A stretch of DNA of 64,000 nt, from the IMG/VR virus record IMGVR_UViG_3300033997_000141, positions 1 through 64,000 of that record; one strand, written 5' to 3'. This stretch comes from a virus. The notes under the pieces are model-generated. The model was given only the letters and a program-made list of their open reading frames with translations. It did not search any database and was not told where the DNA came from. Of the stretch, positions 41,427-49,552 are shown in pieces. The translations under genes were made by a program, and so were the position numbers. Positions within the stretch are counted from its first letter, which is position 1. Each line of letters begins with the position of its first letter.

Positions 41427-41945
41427 TTAACGTACTTTTTGCAGTGTAACGGCTGCGGGAGGGATCTGGAAGTGCCTCACCAGGTGATCGGCTACGACCT
41501 CATGCCGCAGGCGGTTCACCGTTCCGCAGCCTTCCCACTCCGCGAGGATGTGGTCTTTGCTGATCCGGCCGTCCCCATGGATGGCGATGCCGTCCCACAG
41601 CTGGATCACCCCATGCTGCGTGTCCCAGAACAGGATGTAGTAGGGGATGCCCAGCAAATAGCGGTACCAGCTGATAGCACCACGCTGCCCCGGGCGCACC
41701 ATGGCTTTGCCCAGGGTGTGATGCACTTCACTGGCTTTCACCTCCACGAAGGCCAACAGCTGATCAGCCCGCAGCTGGCTGCCCGGCGGGAAACCCACCA
41801 GGTAGTCAGCTGGCTGCTCGGCGACCACGCTGCCAGCGGCCCCGGAATCCGAGAACCGCTGGCAGCCAACCAAGTGGCTGGTCTTCAGCTGCTTGAACAC
41901 CTTCTGGATCTCGTTTTCGAAGACCTTTCCGATGTCAGCAGCCAT
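41427..41945 (-). CDS. PD-(D/E)XK nuclease, resolvase-like
   Basis: A 172-residue protein with a probable PD-(D/E)XK core: an N-terminal helix with Glu (VFENEIQKVFKQL), PADYLVGF and LLAFVEVKAS, where D and ExK are the metal-binding residues. Similar folds include RecU and archaeal Holliday junction resolvases. It lies between the ligase and dNMP kinase genes. A role resolving branched replication DNA is inferred. Confidence 0.75.
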   Translation of the reverse strand: MAADIGKVFENEIQKVFKQLKTSHLVGCQRFSDSGAAGSVVAEQPADYLVGFPPGSQLRADQLLAFVEVKASEVHHTLGKAMVRPGQRGAISWYRYLLGIPYYILFWDTQHGVIQLWDGIAIHGDGRISKDHILAEWEGCGTVNRLRHEVVADHLVRHFQIPPAAVTLQKVR

Positions 41946-41947
41946 TG

Positions 41948-42577
41948 CTAGATCCTGTACTCGTGGGCGATGCCCGCGGCCGGTCGGCTGCGGGACGGGT
42001 TCTTGATCAGCGCGACCAGGTAGTCGATGGCTTCGCTGTAGGCCGCCAGAGTGGAGTTGTTCTCCACCACCAAGTCACCGTGGATCTTGGTCAGCCCGGC
42101 CTCGCTGGCGTGGCCGGCAACCCCCACCTGCTCGGTGTCGTCTCGCTCAACGTGGACGATGATGCCGCCCTCGCTGCGGATCCACTCCGCCTCGTTGTCG
42201 AAGCGGACGTCGCTGATGACCATACCGCTGAAGTTCATGGGCTCACCCGATGCCTGCCCAGCGAGCCAGTCGCTTGGATGCTTGGCCTGCGTGATCCACT
42301 CCCACTTGGCCTTGGCCACACGAGTCCAGAGGTCAGGCTGGATCGCGCGGCCCCATTCGGTGCCCAGGGTCTGCATCAGCTTGCGGTAGCTGACCCCGGA
42401 GATGGGGTCGATGCGCTCCCGGTCGCCAATCACAAAGTTGTTACCGAAGACCTGCTCCAGCATGCGTTTGATTGGGTCGGCGAAGGCGTGTCGGTAGAGC
42501 CCCAGCTCAGTGGCCAGCACCGCTGCCGCCGTGTCCTTGCCGCTGCGAGCCACGCCCGCCAGGCCGATCAGGATCAT
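41948..42577 (-). CDS. Deoxynucleoside monophosphate kinase
   Basis: A 209-residue P-loop kinase. GVARSGKDT (residues 8-16) is the Walker A, and ADPIKRML follows with TEWGR in the mid region, typical of phage dNMP kinases (T4 gp1 class). VISDVRFDNEAEWI matches the family's Walker B-like strand. It phosphorylates dNMPs for replication. It overlaps the exonuclease gene upstream by ATGA. Confidence 0.88.
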   Translation of the reverse strand: MILIGLAGVARSGKDTAAAVLATELGLYRHAFADPIKRMLEQVFGNNFVIGDRERIDPISGVSYRKLMQTLGTEWGRAIQPDLWTRVAKAKWEWITQAKHPSDWLAGQASGEPMNFSGMVISDVRFDNEAEWIRSEGGIIVHVERDDTEQVGVAGHASEAGLTKIHGDLVVENNSTLAAYSEAIDYLVALIKNPSRSRPAAGIAHEYRI

Positions 42578-43356
42578 ACGGCGTCCTCCGGCTTGATCAG
42601 GCCCAGCTGCAGGCGGATGGCCTGGTCAAGCTCGAAACTGATGGTCATCTCGCACTTTTCGCTGATGATCCAGCGCAGGTAGTCGTCCGGGATGTGCCGG
42701 ATCTTCTTGCCCTTGTGCTTGGTGCCCCAGGACAGCTTCATGTCAGGGGTGCCGTCGTCACCCTGCATCCACTTGTGCAGCTGGTCCAGGCTGGTGCAGT
42801 CTGCCAAGCCCTTCTCGTTCACCAGGCGCATCATCGGCGCGATCATGTCCAGGGTGCCGATCACGTCCGCCAGCGCGTCGTGCGCCTTGGCCAGCGGCTT
42901 GCCCAGCAGGCGTTCGTAGGAGTAGCCCAGATTGGCTGCCTCCCACAGGCCGGCCTTCTTGATCTTCGAGGCGCCCTTATACAGGTCCACCGAGCGATTC
43001 GGCTTCCAGCCCGCGCGGATGGCGATCTGATTGTCGAAACAGGCGCCGTTGAAACTGACCACAGCCTGGTAGTCGTGCTCGTTGATGGTCTTCATCTCGC
43101 TGCGCAGGAACGGCAGCCAGTCCGGCTTGCCCATCACGTCGAGGTCGGTGTAGCCGTGGATCGCCGAGGCCTCGGCTTCGATCGGCACGCCGGGGTTCAG
43201 CAGGTTCACGTCCTGGTCCAGGATCTCGTAGCTGCCGTCCTGGTGCAGGGTGGCCATCAGCAGCGCCGACTGGATCACGCCCAGCTCCTGCACCTTCAAG
43301 CCGGTGGTTTCGTAGTCATGGCCGAAGACCACGATCGATTGTTGGTTGAAGCTCAT
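42574..43356 (-). CDS. DnaQ-like 3'-5' exonuclease
   Basis: A 260-residue DEDDh-type nuclease. Motif I is HDYETTG (Asp14, Glu16), motif II is FNGACFDNQ and motif III is AHDALADVIG, with the catalytic His. The C-terminal 80 residues (KHKGKKIRHIPDDYLRWI) resemble a domain found after exonuclease domains in other phages. ExoX or exonuclease I-like activity is possible. It complements the proofreading domain in the polymerase. Confidence 0.9.
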   Translation of the reverse strand: MSFNQQSIVVFGHDYETTGLKVQELGVIQSALLMATLHQDGSYEILDQDVNLLNPGVPIEAEASAIHGYTDLDVMGKPDWLPFLRSEMKTINEHDYQAVVSFNGACFDNQIAIRAGWKPNRSVDLYKGASKIKKAGLWEAANLGYSYERLLGKPLAKAHDALADVIGTLDMIAPMMRLVNEKGLADCTSLDQLHKWMQGDDGTPDMKLSWGTKHKGKKIRHIPDDYLRWIISEKCEMTISFELDQAIRLQLGLIKPEDAV

Positions 43357-43682
43357 GCACGTCTCCTTTTGGGCTTAATGCCCGTCTTGGTGGGTCGTCC
43401 TGCTGCGCGGTCATCCGCCCCGCGCTTGGTGAAATAGCGGATGTACAGCTGCGGGTACTCATCCCGCAGTGTCTGGGCCATCTTGTCCTTGCACGACACT
43501 TCGTGGCGCAGAGCCTTAATCTCGCCGCGCAGGTGCTCAATCACTTGCTCCTGCGCTTTGATGTGGGTGCAGGCCTCCTCATAGACTTGGCCAAGGGGTT
43601 TACCATCCTCCAGGTAGATTTCCAGGTGGCCGTTCTGGCCACCTTGGAAACGCTGAAGCCAATCAAGCAGCTTCTGCTTCAA
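43353..43682 (-). CDS. Small basic helical protein at the polymerase 3' end
   Basis: A 109-residue protein. TTG 43682 is the likely start because GAGGAGG lies six bases upstream; the frame further upstream overlaps the polymerase and has no ribosome site. It contains a coiled-coil segment (HIKAQEQVIEHLRGEIKALR) and a strongly basic C-terminus (RAAGRPTKTGIKPKRRR). It overlaps the polymerase by 20 bases and the exonuclease by ATGA. A polymerase or DNA-binding accessory is inferred. Confidence 0.65.
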   Translation of the reverse strand: MKQKLLDWLQRFQGGQNGHLEIYLEDGKPLGQVYEEACTHIKAQEQVIEHLRGEIKALRHEVSCKDKMAQTLRDEYPQLYIRYFTKRGADDRAAGRPTKTGIKPKRRRA

Positions 43683-46600
43683 GTTCTTCCTCCTCAACCA
43701 TTTCAGCGTCTTCGTCGAAGGTGACCTTGGTGATCGGGTCGAACGGCTCGAGCATGTCCACCTCCCAGATTTCCCGCGCTTCCTCCAGCGATCTGGCGAC
43801 GAACTTGGCGACGTTCTCTGGGCTGATATCCCGGCCCAGCTCATGCACCCGGCCCCAGTCCGGCCCGATGGAATACTCGGGCACCTGGCGAACAACGTGC
43901 TGTGGCGGGGTCGAGTCGGCCATGTACTGGCCCATTTCGATGCAGTAGGCCAGCACGTCGTCCTTATGCACCCACGACACCACCTCGTCGTAGATCGGCG
44001 CGAAGAACTCCATGCGGATGCGATCCATCATGCCGCTCTCGGCCACCCAGGTCAGAACGCGGCGCAGCATGTCCGCTGCCGAGCCCTGGATACCGAAGTT
44101 GGCGCCCTGGCGGTGCTGGCGGGCAACCTTGCCGTTGTCCTTGTGGAAGATGTCGTCGGTGGCATGGCGCTTGGTGCCGAAGGCCGTCAGCGTGTACCCA
44201 TGGGTTTCCATGAACGCTGCCTGCTCCTTCTGCCAGGCCGGGATGCGGTTGTAGAGCTCCATCGCACCGTCCAGCAGCTCCTTCGCTTCCTCGATCGGGA
44301 TGATCAGGTTGCGAGACAGCGTAGCTGGGCCGGCACCGTAGGCCAGGCCGAAGTTCACCGGCTTGGAGGCCTTACGGATGGCCGACGCCAGAGGGTGCAG
44401 CGGGTGGTCTTCCTGCTTGCGCGCGGGGTTGAACTGCTCGAAGGTACCGAGAGCTGCGTGGTCTGCCGCTTCCTTGCCGGACAGCTTCTTGGCTTTGCTG
44501 GCCGCGATGCCGGAGCCGGTAACGGAGTGCAGGTCCTTCTCGCCGGCCGGGTTGTTGTAGGCGTCGATCATCACCGGGTCGTTCGCTTCGCACGCCAGCA
44601 GGCGCAGCTCCTGACCGTTGAAGTCGATCGCCACACAGACATAGTCCGGGTTCGGCGGGATGTAGACCGAGCGCAGGCCAACGCCACCCTTCGACACCGC
44701 GAGGATGTTGGTCGAGGTGGCCGTCGGCCGGCCGGTGTCGGTGCCGTAGTCGGTGAGGTACGGGTGGATCCGACCATCGACGTGGCGCCAGAGAGGGTAC
44801 TTGTCGTGGTAGAGGCTGCAGCGGGTGGTCGCCGACTTCACCTTCAGCAGGACCGCCAGCGCATCACGCTGCCATTCGTGCTTGATGTCGTTGGCCAGGG
44901 CCGTCTCGATGGCCTTTTCGTCCGTTGCCGGCCCGGCCACGGTGATGCCCAGGGCCAGGCGGCTCTTGCCCGCCTTCTTGCCGTAGAGTCGCACCTGGGC
45001 ACCGATCTTGCAGTACAGCAGGTGTTGCATCTGGACCGGGCTGCCCACGTTCAGCGCATCGCCGAACTCGACCTCGCGCGGCTCGATCTTGGCCAGTCGC
45101 TGCACCACCTCACCCAGCTTCTCGAACACCTTCTCGGCCGTGGCGAGGCGTTCCTGGTAGTGGTCCTTCGCGTTGTCGAAGCCGCCGTCCTCCGAAGCCT
45201 CGGCGTGCTTGCGCAGCTCGTTGATCTTCATGCACTCCGCGCCCATGGCCGTGCTGACCATCTCGATCAGCTCCACCTGGTCATCGGTCATGCCCCAGGA
45301 GTCGGAGAAGCCCTCGGCACCGACGCTAGCCAGGTACTCCTGCCAGGCCTTGTGGTTCAGCTTGGCCAGCTCGGGTAGACCCACGGCCTTGAGTGCTGCG
45401 CTGACCTGCTTCTCGGTGAAGGCGAACTTCGGCATCACCTTCTCGACGCGGTACGGCGTGTATTGGCAGGCTGCCTCGATCTTCTTGCGCCACTCCGCCA
45501 GCTTGGCCTGGCCTTCAGACCGCACCTGCTCGGCGTCGGCGCCGTTATCGGCAGCGCCTGCCTTGCGGGTGGCCGACTTCAGCACGTAGGTCTTCTCGGC
45601 CTCGATCAACGACTTGCAGCCTTCGGTGATGTTGCCGCTGACGTTGTCCTGAAGGATCTGGCGCAGCTCTGCCATGCCTTCCTCAATGGTCTTGAGGTCA
45701 GCGGCGTGCAGGCGCTTCTGGAGGGCCCAGTTGATGTTGCAGCCGTGGATGTAGGCACGCTGCAGCGGCTCGGTCGGGCGGATGGCCATGGCCTCGTACT
45801 GCAGCCACTGCTCGTCGAGAATCAGCATCAGCTGGAGCAGGTCGTACAGGTGGCCGGTGACCAGGGAGTCATCCGAGCCGTAGTTGAAGACCTCGTCGAG
45901 GGTCAGGTGGCACATCAGCTTGGCCGGCTCGCCATGATCTTCTGCCCAGGCCTGACCCGCTGCGATGGTGTCCTGGTAGGAGGTCTGCTTGAACGACAGG
46001 TACTCGCTCGACAGCTCCTTCAGGCCAGCACCCATGTTCTCGTTGTAGAAGCGCTGCATCACCCGGGTGTCGCGGCAGTTGGTCAGCCAGAAGCCCAGGT
46101 TGGTGCGGGTCACCGTGCCTTCGAAGTAGGCGTTGTGGGCCACGATCTGCGAGTGCTTCATGGCGTGCTGCAGGATCTCGGCGATCACTTCCTTCGGCAG
46201 GTTCGCCGAGCGGTGGTGGTCAACCGGGATGTAGATCACGTTTTCCAGGTGCTTGCCGAACTGGAACGAAGCGCCGGCCAGGACCTGGCTGAGGTTATCG
46301 ACGAAGCTGTTGCCGCGCGGCGAGGCCCGGCGGAAGTTGGCGATCTGGGTCTTGTCGGACGACTCATAGTCGAAGGCCACCAGCGGGCTTTCGGCGATGG
46401 ACGCCAGGATGCCCTCACGCATTTCCTCCCAGTTCTCGGTGGTGACCGCGAACGGCGCGGGGAAGAACTCATCCAGACCGTCGGCCCACATGTCCTCGCA
46501 GCCCACGGCGGCCAGGTACTCGTAGGTCTTCTGCGGGTGAGGTACGCGCTTGACGAAGATCGGCTTGATCAGCTTGCGCTTACGGGGCTTCCAGCACAGC

Positions 46601-47427
46601 TCGGGACGCAGCTGCGCCAGGCGCCAGCCCAGTCGCCACTCATCGAACTGGTTGTGCAGCTTGATCAGGCCCTTGTGCCCGGTCTCTTCAATGGCTCCCT
46701 TCAGATCGTCGGTATTGCCACTGGCGACCACAGCCTGCAGGTCTTCCAGGCCGTCGTAGCCGAAGGCCTCGACCAGCTTGTGGATGGCTGCCGGGCCCAT
46801 GCCGCGCACGCCGCCGTAGTTGTCCGACTTGTCGCCGACGATCGACTTGGCCAAGCTGGTCAGCTTTAGCGGTAGGCCTTCCAACTCGTGCCCTTCCGGG
46901 TACACGGCCTCGGCGCCCAGGTGCATGACGTTCTTGATGCTGACGCCGGTATCGTCGCTCACCAGCACCAGCAAGTCCTGGTCCACGGTGTAGACGGTGG
47001 AGGTAATGCCGGCCGCCTCCAGACGCTGCACGACCCAGGCGATCACGTCGTCCGCTTCCACGCCGATCACGGCGATCTGGACGATGCCCATGGCCGCCAG
47101 GAACTTCTTCGCCCAGTCCTCGAGCATGGCCAGCTGTTCGATCTCGATTGGGCTCTTTTCCTCGTCCTTCTTGGACTTCTGCCCCTTGTACTCGGGGAAG
47201 ATGGTGGTGCGGTACTCGCGGCCATGGTCATGGGCCACGATGATGTCCCGCGGACTGTCGCCGATCTCGAAGATCGGGTTCAGGTAACGGGTGATGAAGT
47301 CGGCAGCGCCTACCTGCCAGTGGGCGTAGGCTCGGCCGGTCTTCTCGCACGGCATGGCCTCGGGGTCCGAGGCGCCATAGTAGGCATGCTTGAGGGCAGC
47401 CCTGAAATCGATGATGTGCTTGTGCAT
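43663..47427 (-). CDS. polA: Family A DNA polymerase with 5'-3' and 3'-5' exonuclease domains
   Basis: A 1254-residue replicative polymerase, longer than E. coli Pol I (928). The N-terminal 5'-3' nuclease shows YRTTIFPEYKGQK, VEADDVIAWV, YTVDQDLLVLV and VGDKSDNYGGVRGMG. The proofreading domain has AFDYESSDK, HNAYFEGT and YGSDDSLVTG. The polymerase core has motif A AIDFNGQELRLL, motif B KPVNFGLAYG and motif C YDEVVSWV. About 300 residues between proofreading and motif A are extra relative to Pol I. ATG 47427 follows CAAGGACGCG. Confidence 0.95.
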   Translation of the reverse strand: MHKHIIDFRAALKHAYYGASDPEAMPCEKTGRAYAHWQVGAADFITRYLNPIFEIGDSPRDIIVAHDHGREYRTTIFPEYKGQKSKKDEEKSPIEIEQLAMLEDWAKKFLAAMGIVQIAVIGVEADDVIAWVVQRLEAAGITSTVYTVDQDLLVLVSDDTGVSIKNVMHLGAEAVYPEGHELEGLPLKLTSLAKSIVGDKSDNYGGVRGMGPAAIHKLVEAFGYDGLEDLQAVVASGNTDDLKGAIEETGHKGLIKLHNQFDEWRLGWRLAQLRPELCWKPRKRKLIKPIFVKRVPHPQKTYEYLAAVGCEDMWADGLDEFFPAPFAVTTENWEEMREGILASIAESPLVAFDYESSDKTQIANFRRASPRGNSFVDNLSQVLAGASFQFGKHLENVIYIPVDHHRSANLPKEVIAEILQHAMKHSQIVAHNAYFEGTVTRTNLGFWLTNCRDTRVMQRFYNENMGAGLKELSSEYLSFKQTSYQDTIAAGQAWAEDHGEPAKLMCHLTLDEVFNYGSDDSLVTGHLYDLLQLMLILDEQWLQYEAMAIRPTEPLQRAYIHGCNINWALQKRLHAADLKTIEEGMAELRQILQDNVSGNITEGCKSLIEAEKTYVLKSATRKAGAADNGADAEQVRSEGQAKLAEWRKKIEAACQYTPYRVEKVMPKFAFTEKQVSAALKAVGLPELAKLNHKAWQEYLASVGAEGFSDSWGMTDDQVELIEMVSTAMGAECMKINELRKHAEASEDGGFDNAKDHYQERLATAEKVFEKLGEVVQRLAKIEPREVEFGDALNVGSPVQMQHLLYCKIGAQVRLYGKKAGKSRLALGITVAGPATDEKAIETALANDIKHEWQRDALAVLLKVKSATTRCSLYHDKYPLWRHVDGRIHPYLTDYGTDTGRPTATSTNILAVSKGGVGLRSVYIPPNPDYVCVAIDFNGQELRLLACEANDPVMIDAYNNPAGEKDLHSVTGSGIAASKAKKLSGKEAADHAALGTFEQFNPARKQEDHPLHPLASAIRKASKPVNFGLAYGAGPATLSRNLIIPIEEAKELLDGAMELYNRIPAWQKEQAAFMETHGYTLTAFGTKRHATDDIFHKDNGKVARQHRQGANFGIQGSAADMLRRVLTWVAESGMMDRIRMEFFAPIYDEVVSWVHKDDVLAYCIEMGQYMADSTPPQHVVRQVPEYSIGPDWGRVHELGRDISPENVAKFVARSLEEAREIWEVDMLEPFDPITKVTFDEDAEMVEEEELEAEAA

Positions 47428-47428
47428 A

Positions 47429-47779
47429 TCAGCGCGTCCTTGGTTTGTGGATCAGCTGCGTGGACCCGTGCAGCTGGATCGGGATGTTGCGGGTCTTTAC
47501 CTTGCGCCGGCCGGGGTTTGTGGCACGCAAGGCCTTGGAGAGCATTTCCAGGTAGTCGGCCATACGCTGCGCCGCCGCCTCCTGGTTGGGCTGCACCGGC
47601 ATGCCCTCCATCTGCATGTACGCCTGAGCGCTGCCGTCGGAAAGAATGTCGATCCGCAACTCTTGATCGAACGTTATCTTTTCGCCCACGGCCATGACTT
47701 GATAGCGGAGGGTAAGCCCTCCGCTATCAAGCTCGGCGGTTGCACTTATGAACTCGCGCCTCGCCGAGATGAGTTTCAT
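47429..47779 (-). CDS. Hypothetical protein between ThyX and polymerase
   Basis: A 116-residue protein. ATG 47779 overlaps the ThyX stop by ATGA. Beta-rich N-terminal half (LTLRYQVMAVGEKITFDQEL), then a helix (AAAQRMADYLEMLSKALRAT) and a basic tail (RRKVKTRN). No family recognised. It could contact nucleic acid through its C-terminus. Confidence 0.65.
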   Translation of the reverse strand: MKLISARREFISATAELDSGGLTLRYQVMAVGEKITFDQELRIDILSDGSAQAYMQMEGMPVQPNQEAAAQRMADYLEMLSKALRATNPGRRKVKTRNIPIQLHGSTQLIHKPRTR

Positions 47780-48507
47780 GCTGGCACGCCAGTCAGAGCT
47801 GCCCAACTGACGGGGAACAGCTCGGCCATGATGTCGCCGATCGGCAGGAACAGGTCGCGGACCTCGCCCTGAGCGTGAGAATCGACACGCTTGTTATAGG
47901 CGTTGGCGAAGGCGTACAGGCTGCCGGTCCAGTACCAGTTAACCTCGCAGCCCTGTGGGAGCACGAAACGGGCCTGCTCGGGGGCTACGCCCTGGCGCAC
48001 CAGTTCTTCATAGAAACTGATCATGTCCTCACAGCGCATGATGTATTGCTGGCGGATCAAGTGGCTGTCTGGGTGATCACCTGCACTGCCTTGCTTGACC
48101 TTGTCGCCGTCAGGCGCCTGGCGGAACATCTCGGGCACGAACAACTCAGGCCGAGAGCTGATATAGCGTCGGCTCTCCTCGTTTTCGACGAAGCCGACCT
48201 TGTGCTTGAAGCACTGGGTGCGGATCGGCACCGGCGCCTGCATGCGCAGCGTGATGCTGGTGTGGGCGAAGGGGGTCCAGTGCTCGTGCTTGGCCAGGTA
48301 GCGAATAAGGGCTGCGTGGCTGCGCGGGGTCTTCTTCGGTACCGCTCCAGGGATCTGCTTGACTGCCTCCTCCTCCAGGTCCTTGAGGATTTGGGCCGCT
48401 TCGTCGGTCAGAAAGTATTCGACGTCGAAGTCGTTGGCGAAGCTGACCTTGGCAGCCTTCACCACGCTCAGGTCGTCACCCATGTGGTCCACGTAAATAG
48501 CGTGCAT
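47776..48507 (-). CDS. thyX: Flavin-dependent thymidylate synthase
   Basis: A 243-residue ThyX, which methylates dUMP to dTMP using FAD, NADPH and methylene-folate. The ThyX signature is FKHKVGFVENEESRRY in the first half. The downstream ARFVLPQG region and the C-terminal NWYWTGSLYAFANAYNKR match the family's substrate-binding region. ATG 48507 follows GTAAGGACGAAAG. It supplies dTMP for phage DNA and sits beside MazG-like and dNMP kinase genes. Confidence 0.93.
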   Translation of the reverse strand: MHAIYVDHMGDDLSVVKAAKVSFANDFDVEYFLTDEAAQILKDLEEEAVKQIPGAVPKKTPRSHAALIRYLAKHEHWTPFAHTSITLRMQAPVPIRTQCFKHKVGFVENEESRRYISSRPELFVPEMFRQAPDGDKVKQGSAGDHPDSHLIRQQYIMRCEDMISFYEELVRQGVAPEQARFVLPQGCEVNWYWTGSLYAFANAYNKRVDSHAQGEVRDLFLPIGDIMAELFPVSWAALTGVPA

Positions 48508-48516
48508 CTTTCGTCC

Positions 48517-48588
48517 TTACGGCATGTGCCGGAGTAGCGTGTCAATGATGGAGGCAGCGGCCCATGCCGCTGCCCACCTGGTGGCCAT
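48517..48588 (-). CDS. Possible 23-residue peptide upstream of thyX
   Basis: Between thyX and the 81-residue protein is a short frame, ATG 48588 to TAA 48517-48519, giving MATRWAAAWAAASIIDTLLR plus three residues, an amphipathic helix. The ribosome site is weak. It may be a leader peptide for thyX or a chance frame. Low confidence. Confidence 0.3.
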   Translation of the reverse strand: MATRWAAAWAAASIIDTLLRHMP

Positions 48589-48597
48589 GTTGCTCAA

Positions 48598-48843
48598 CTA
48601 CAGAGCCGGGGCGTCACGGTTGGGGCCGCCGTTGCGCGGTGCTGCGACTTCTTCAGCCGTCACGCCCGGGCCAACCACGACCAGCCTACCTTCATCGAAC
48701 CACTCGGCCTTCTCCATCTTGCCGTCGCGCAGCTCAGGCTGCAGGCCGTACTGATCGCAGCCGGTCAGGTACTTGCAATGGGCAACTGCGATACCTTCAA
48801 AGCCGGTGATCTTGTCGCGAACCTTCTTCCCGAGCATGGTCAT
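48598..48843 (-). CDS. Small conserved phage protein
   Basis: An 81-residue protein starting at ATG 48843 behind AAGGAGGAAGG. It begins TMLGKKVRDKITGFEGIAVA and includes YLTGCDQYGLQP, a pattern I recall in many small phage proteins of unknown function with an SH3-like barrel. It is coupled to the MazG-like gene. Confidence 0.7.
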   Translation of the reverse strand: MTMLGKKVRDKITGFEGIAVAHCKYLTGCDQYGLQPELRDGKMEKAEWFDEGRLVVVGPGVTAEEVAAPRNGGPNRDAPAL

Positions 48844-49478
48844 TTACCTTCCTCCTTGTCAGCGCGCTCTTGCGCAGCCTGGTCGCTGTAACCGTTCTTG
48901 TAGCGCTTGCCGAGCAGCTTGACCTTGTTGTGGAGCGAGGCCTCGAGGAGGCTGACGCGGACGCCGTTCAGGATGCCAACCTGGTAGAACAGGCCATCAC
49001 CCGCTTCCTCGACCACGTTTTCCACGTCCAGCTCATCGCCTTGGATGTGGTTCAGAACGGCTTCCAGCATTTCGCCGGCCTCGCCGGCCCAGCCAATGGC
49101 CATGTGCAGCAGGTGGGCCTTCTCCGGGGTCAGGTCTTCGAAGGCCTTGGCCAGCTCGGCGCTGCTGCCCAGCGGGAACACGCTGACGTTCGGCAGGTCA
49201 CTCTCGGCTTTGTTGTAGACGGTCAGCTTTTTCACCCGGTCCAGAGCGCTGCTGTTGGTAACCACCGCCGAGCACGTGCGCATCAGGCTGATGAACTTGT
49301 CGAACGTAAGCTCGGCGCGGATAACCTCGCCGGACTTGGCCAGGTTCTTCACCATCAGCGGGTAGCTGTGGTCACGCACGGTGGCCTGGTGCTCGGCCGG
49401 CAGCTCGGCGACGATCTCGTTGCCACGCTCGGCGGACATGGCGATGGACAGGGTATGGATCAGGTCATTCTGGGACAT
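48840..49478 (-). CDS. MazG-like nucleotide pyrophosphohydrolase
   Basis: A 212-residue protein. Residues about 120-190 carry the all-alpha NTP pyrophosphatase motif: GWAGEAGEMLEAV with the EExxE-like acidic set, then VENVVEEAGDGLFY with the second Mg-binding set. The N-terminal 110 residues are helical and unrecognised. Such enzymes hydrolyse dUTP or non-canonical NTPs, or alarmones. ATG 49478 follows AAGGAG, which lies beside a perfect palindrome. Confidence 0.82.
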   Translation of the reverse strand: MSQNDLIHTLSIAMSAERGNEIVAELPAEHQATVRDHSYPLMVKNLAKSGEVIRAELTFDKFISLMRTCSAVVTNSSALDRVKKLTVYNKAESDLPNVSVFPLGSSAELAKAFEDLTPEKAHLLHMAIGWAGEAGEMLEAVLNHIQGDELDVENVVEEAGDGLFYQVGILNGVRVSLLEASLHNKVKLLGKRYKNGYSDQAAQERADKEEGK

Positions 49479-49489
49479 GCAACAACTCC

Positions 49490-49503
49490 TTGATTTAAAT
49501 CAA
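49490..49503 (-). promoter_or_regulatory. 14-bp palindrome upstream of the MazG-like gene
   Basis: TTGATTTAAATCAA is a perfect palindrome. It sits immediately beside the AAGGAG of the MazG-like gene and just past the upstream terminator. It looks like a repressor operator, or part of an A/T-rich initiation region. No -35 element was identified. Confidence 0.5.
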
Positions 49504-49536
49504 TAAAAAAGCCCGGAAGCTCTCACTACCGGGCTC
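49504..49536 (-). terminator. Rho-independent terminator (leftward)
   Basis: On the minus strand AGCCCGG, a 12-base loop and CCGGGCT are followed by a run of T (TTTTTTATTG). It closes the single-gene unit at 49553-50452. It is the clearest intrinsic terminator in the window. Confidence 0.88.
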
Positions 49537-49552
49537 AATCTCAACGCAGGTG

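Noticed and set aside
48500-48560. TTGACA on the minus strand upstream of thyX as a promoter
   Set aside because: The -35 is perfect, but the best -10 at proper spacing is CCGTAA. thyX is more likely read from the operon.
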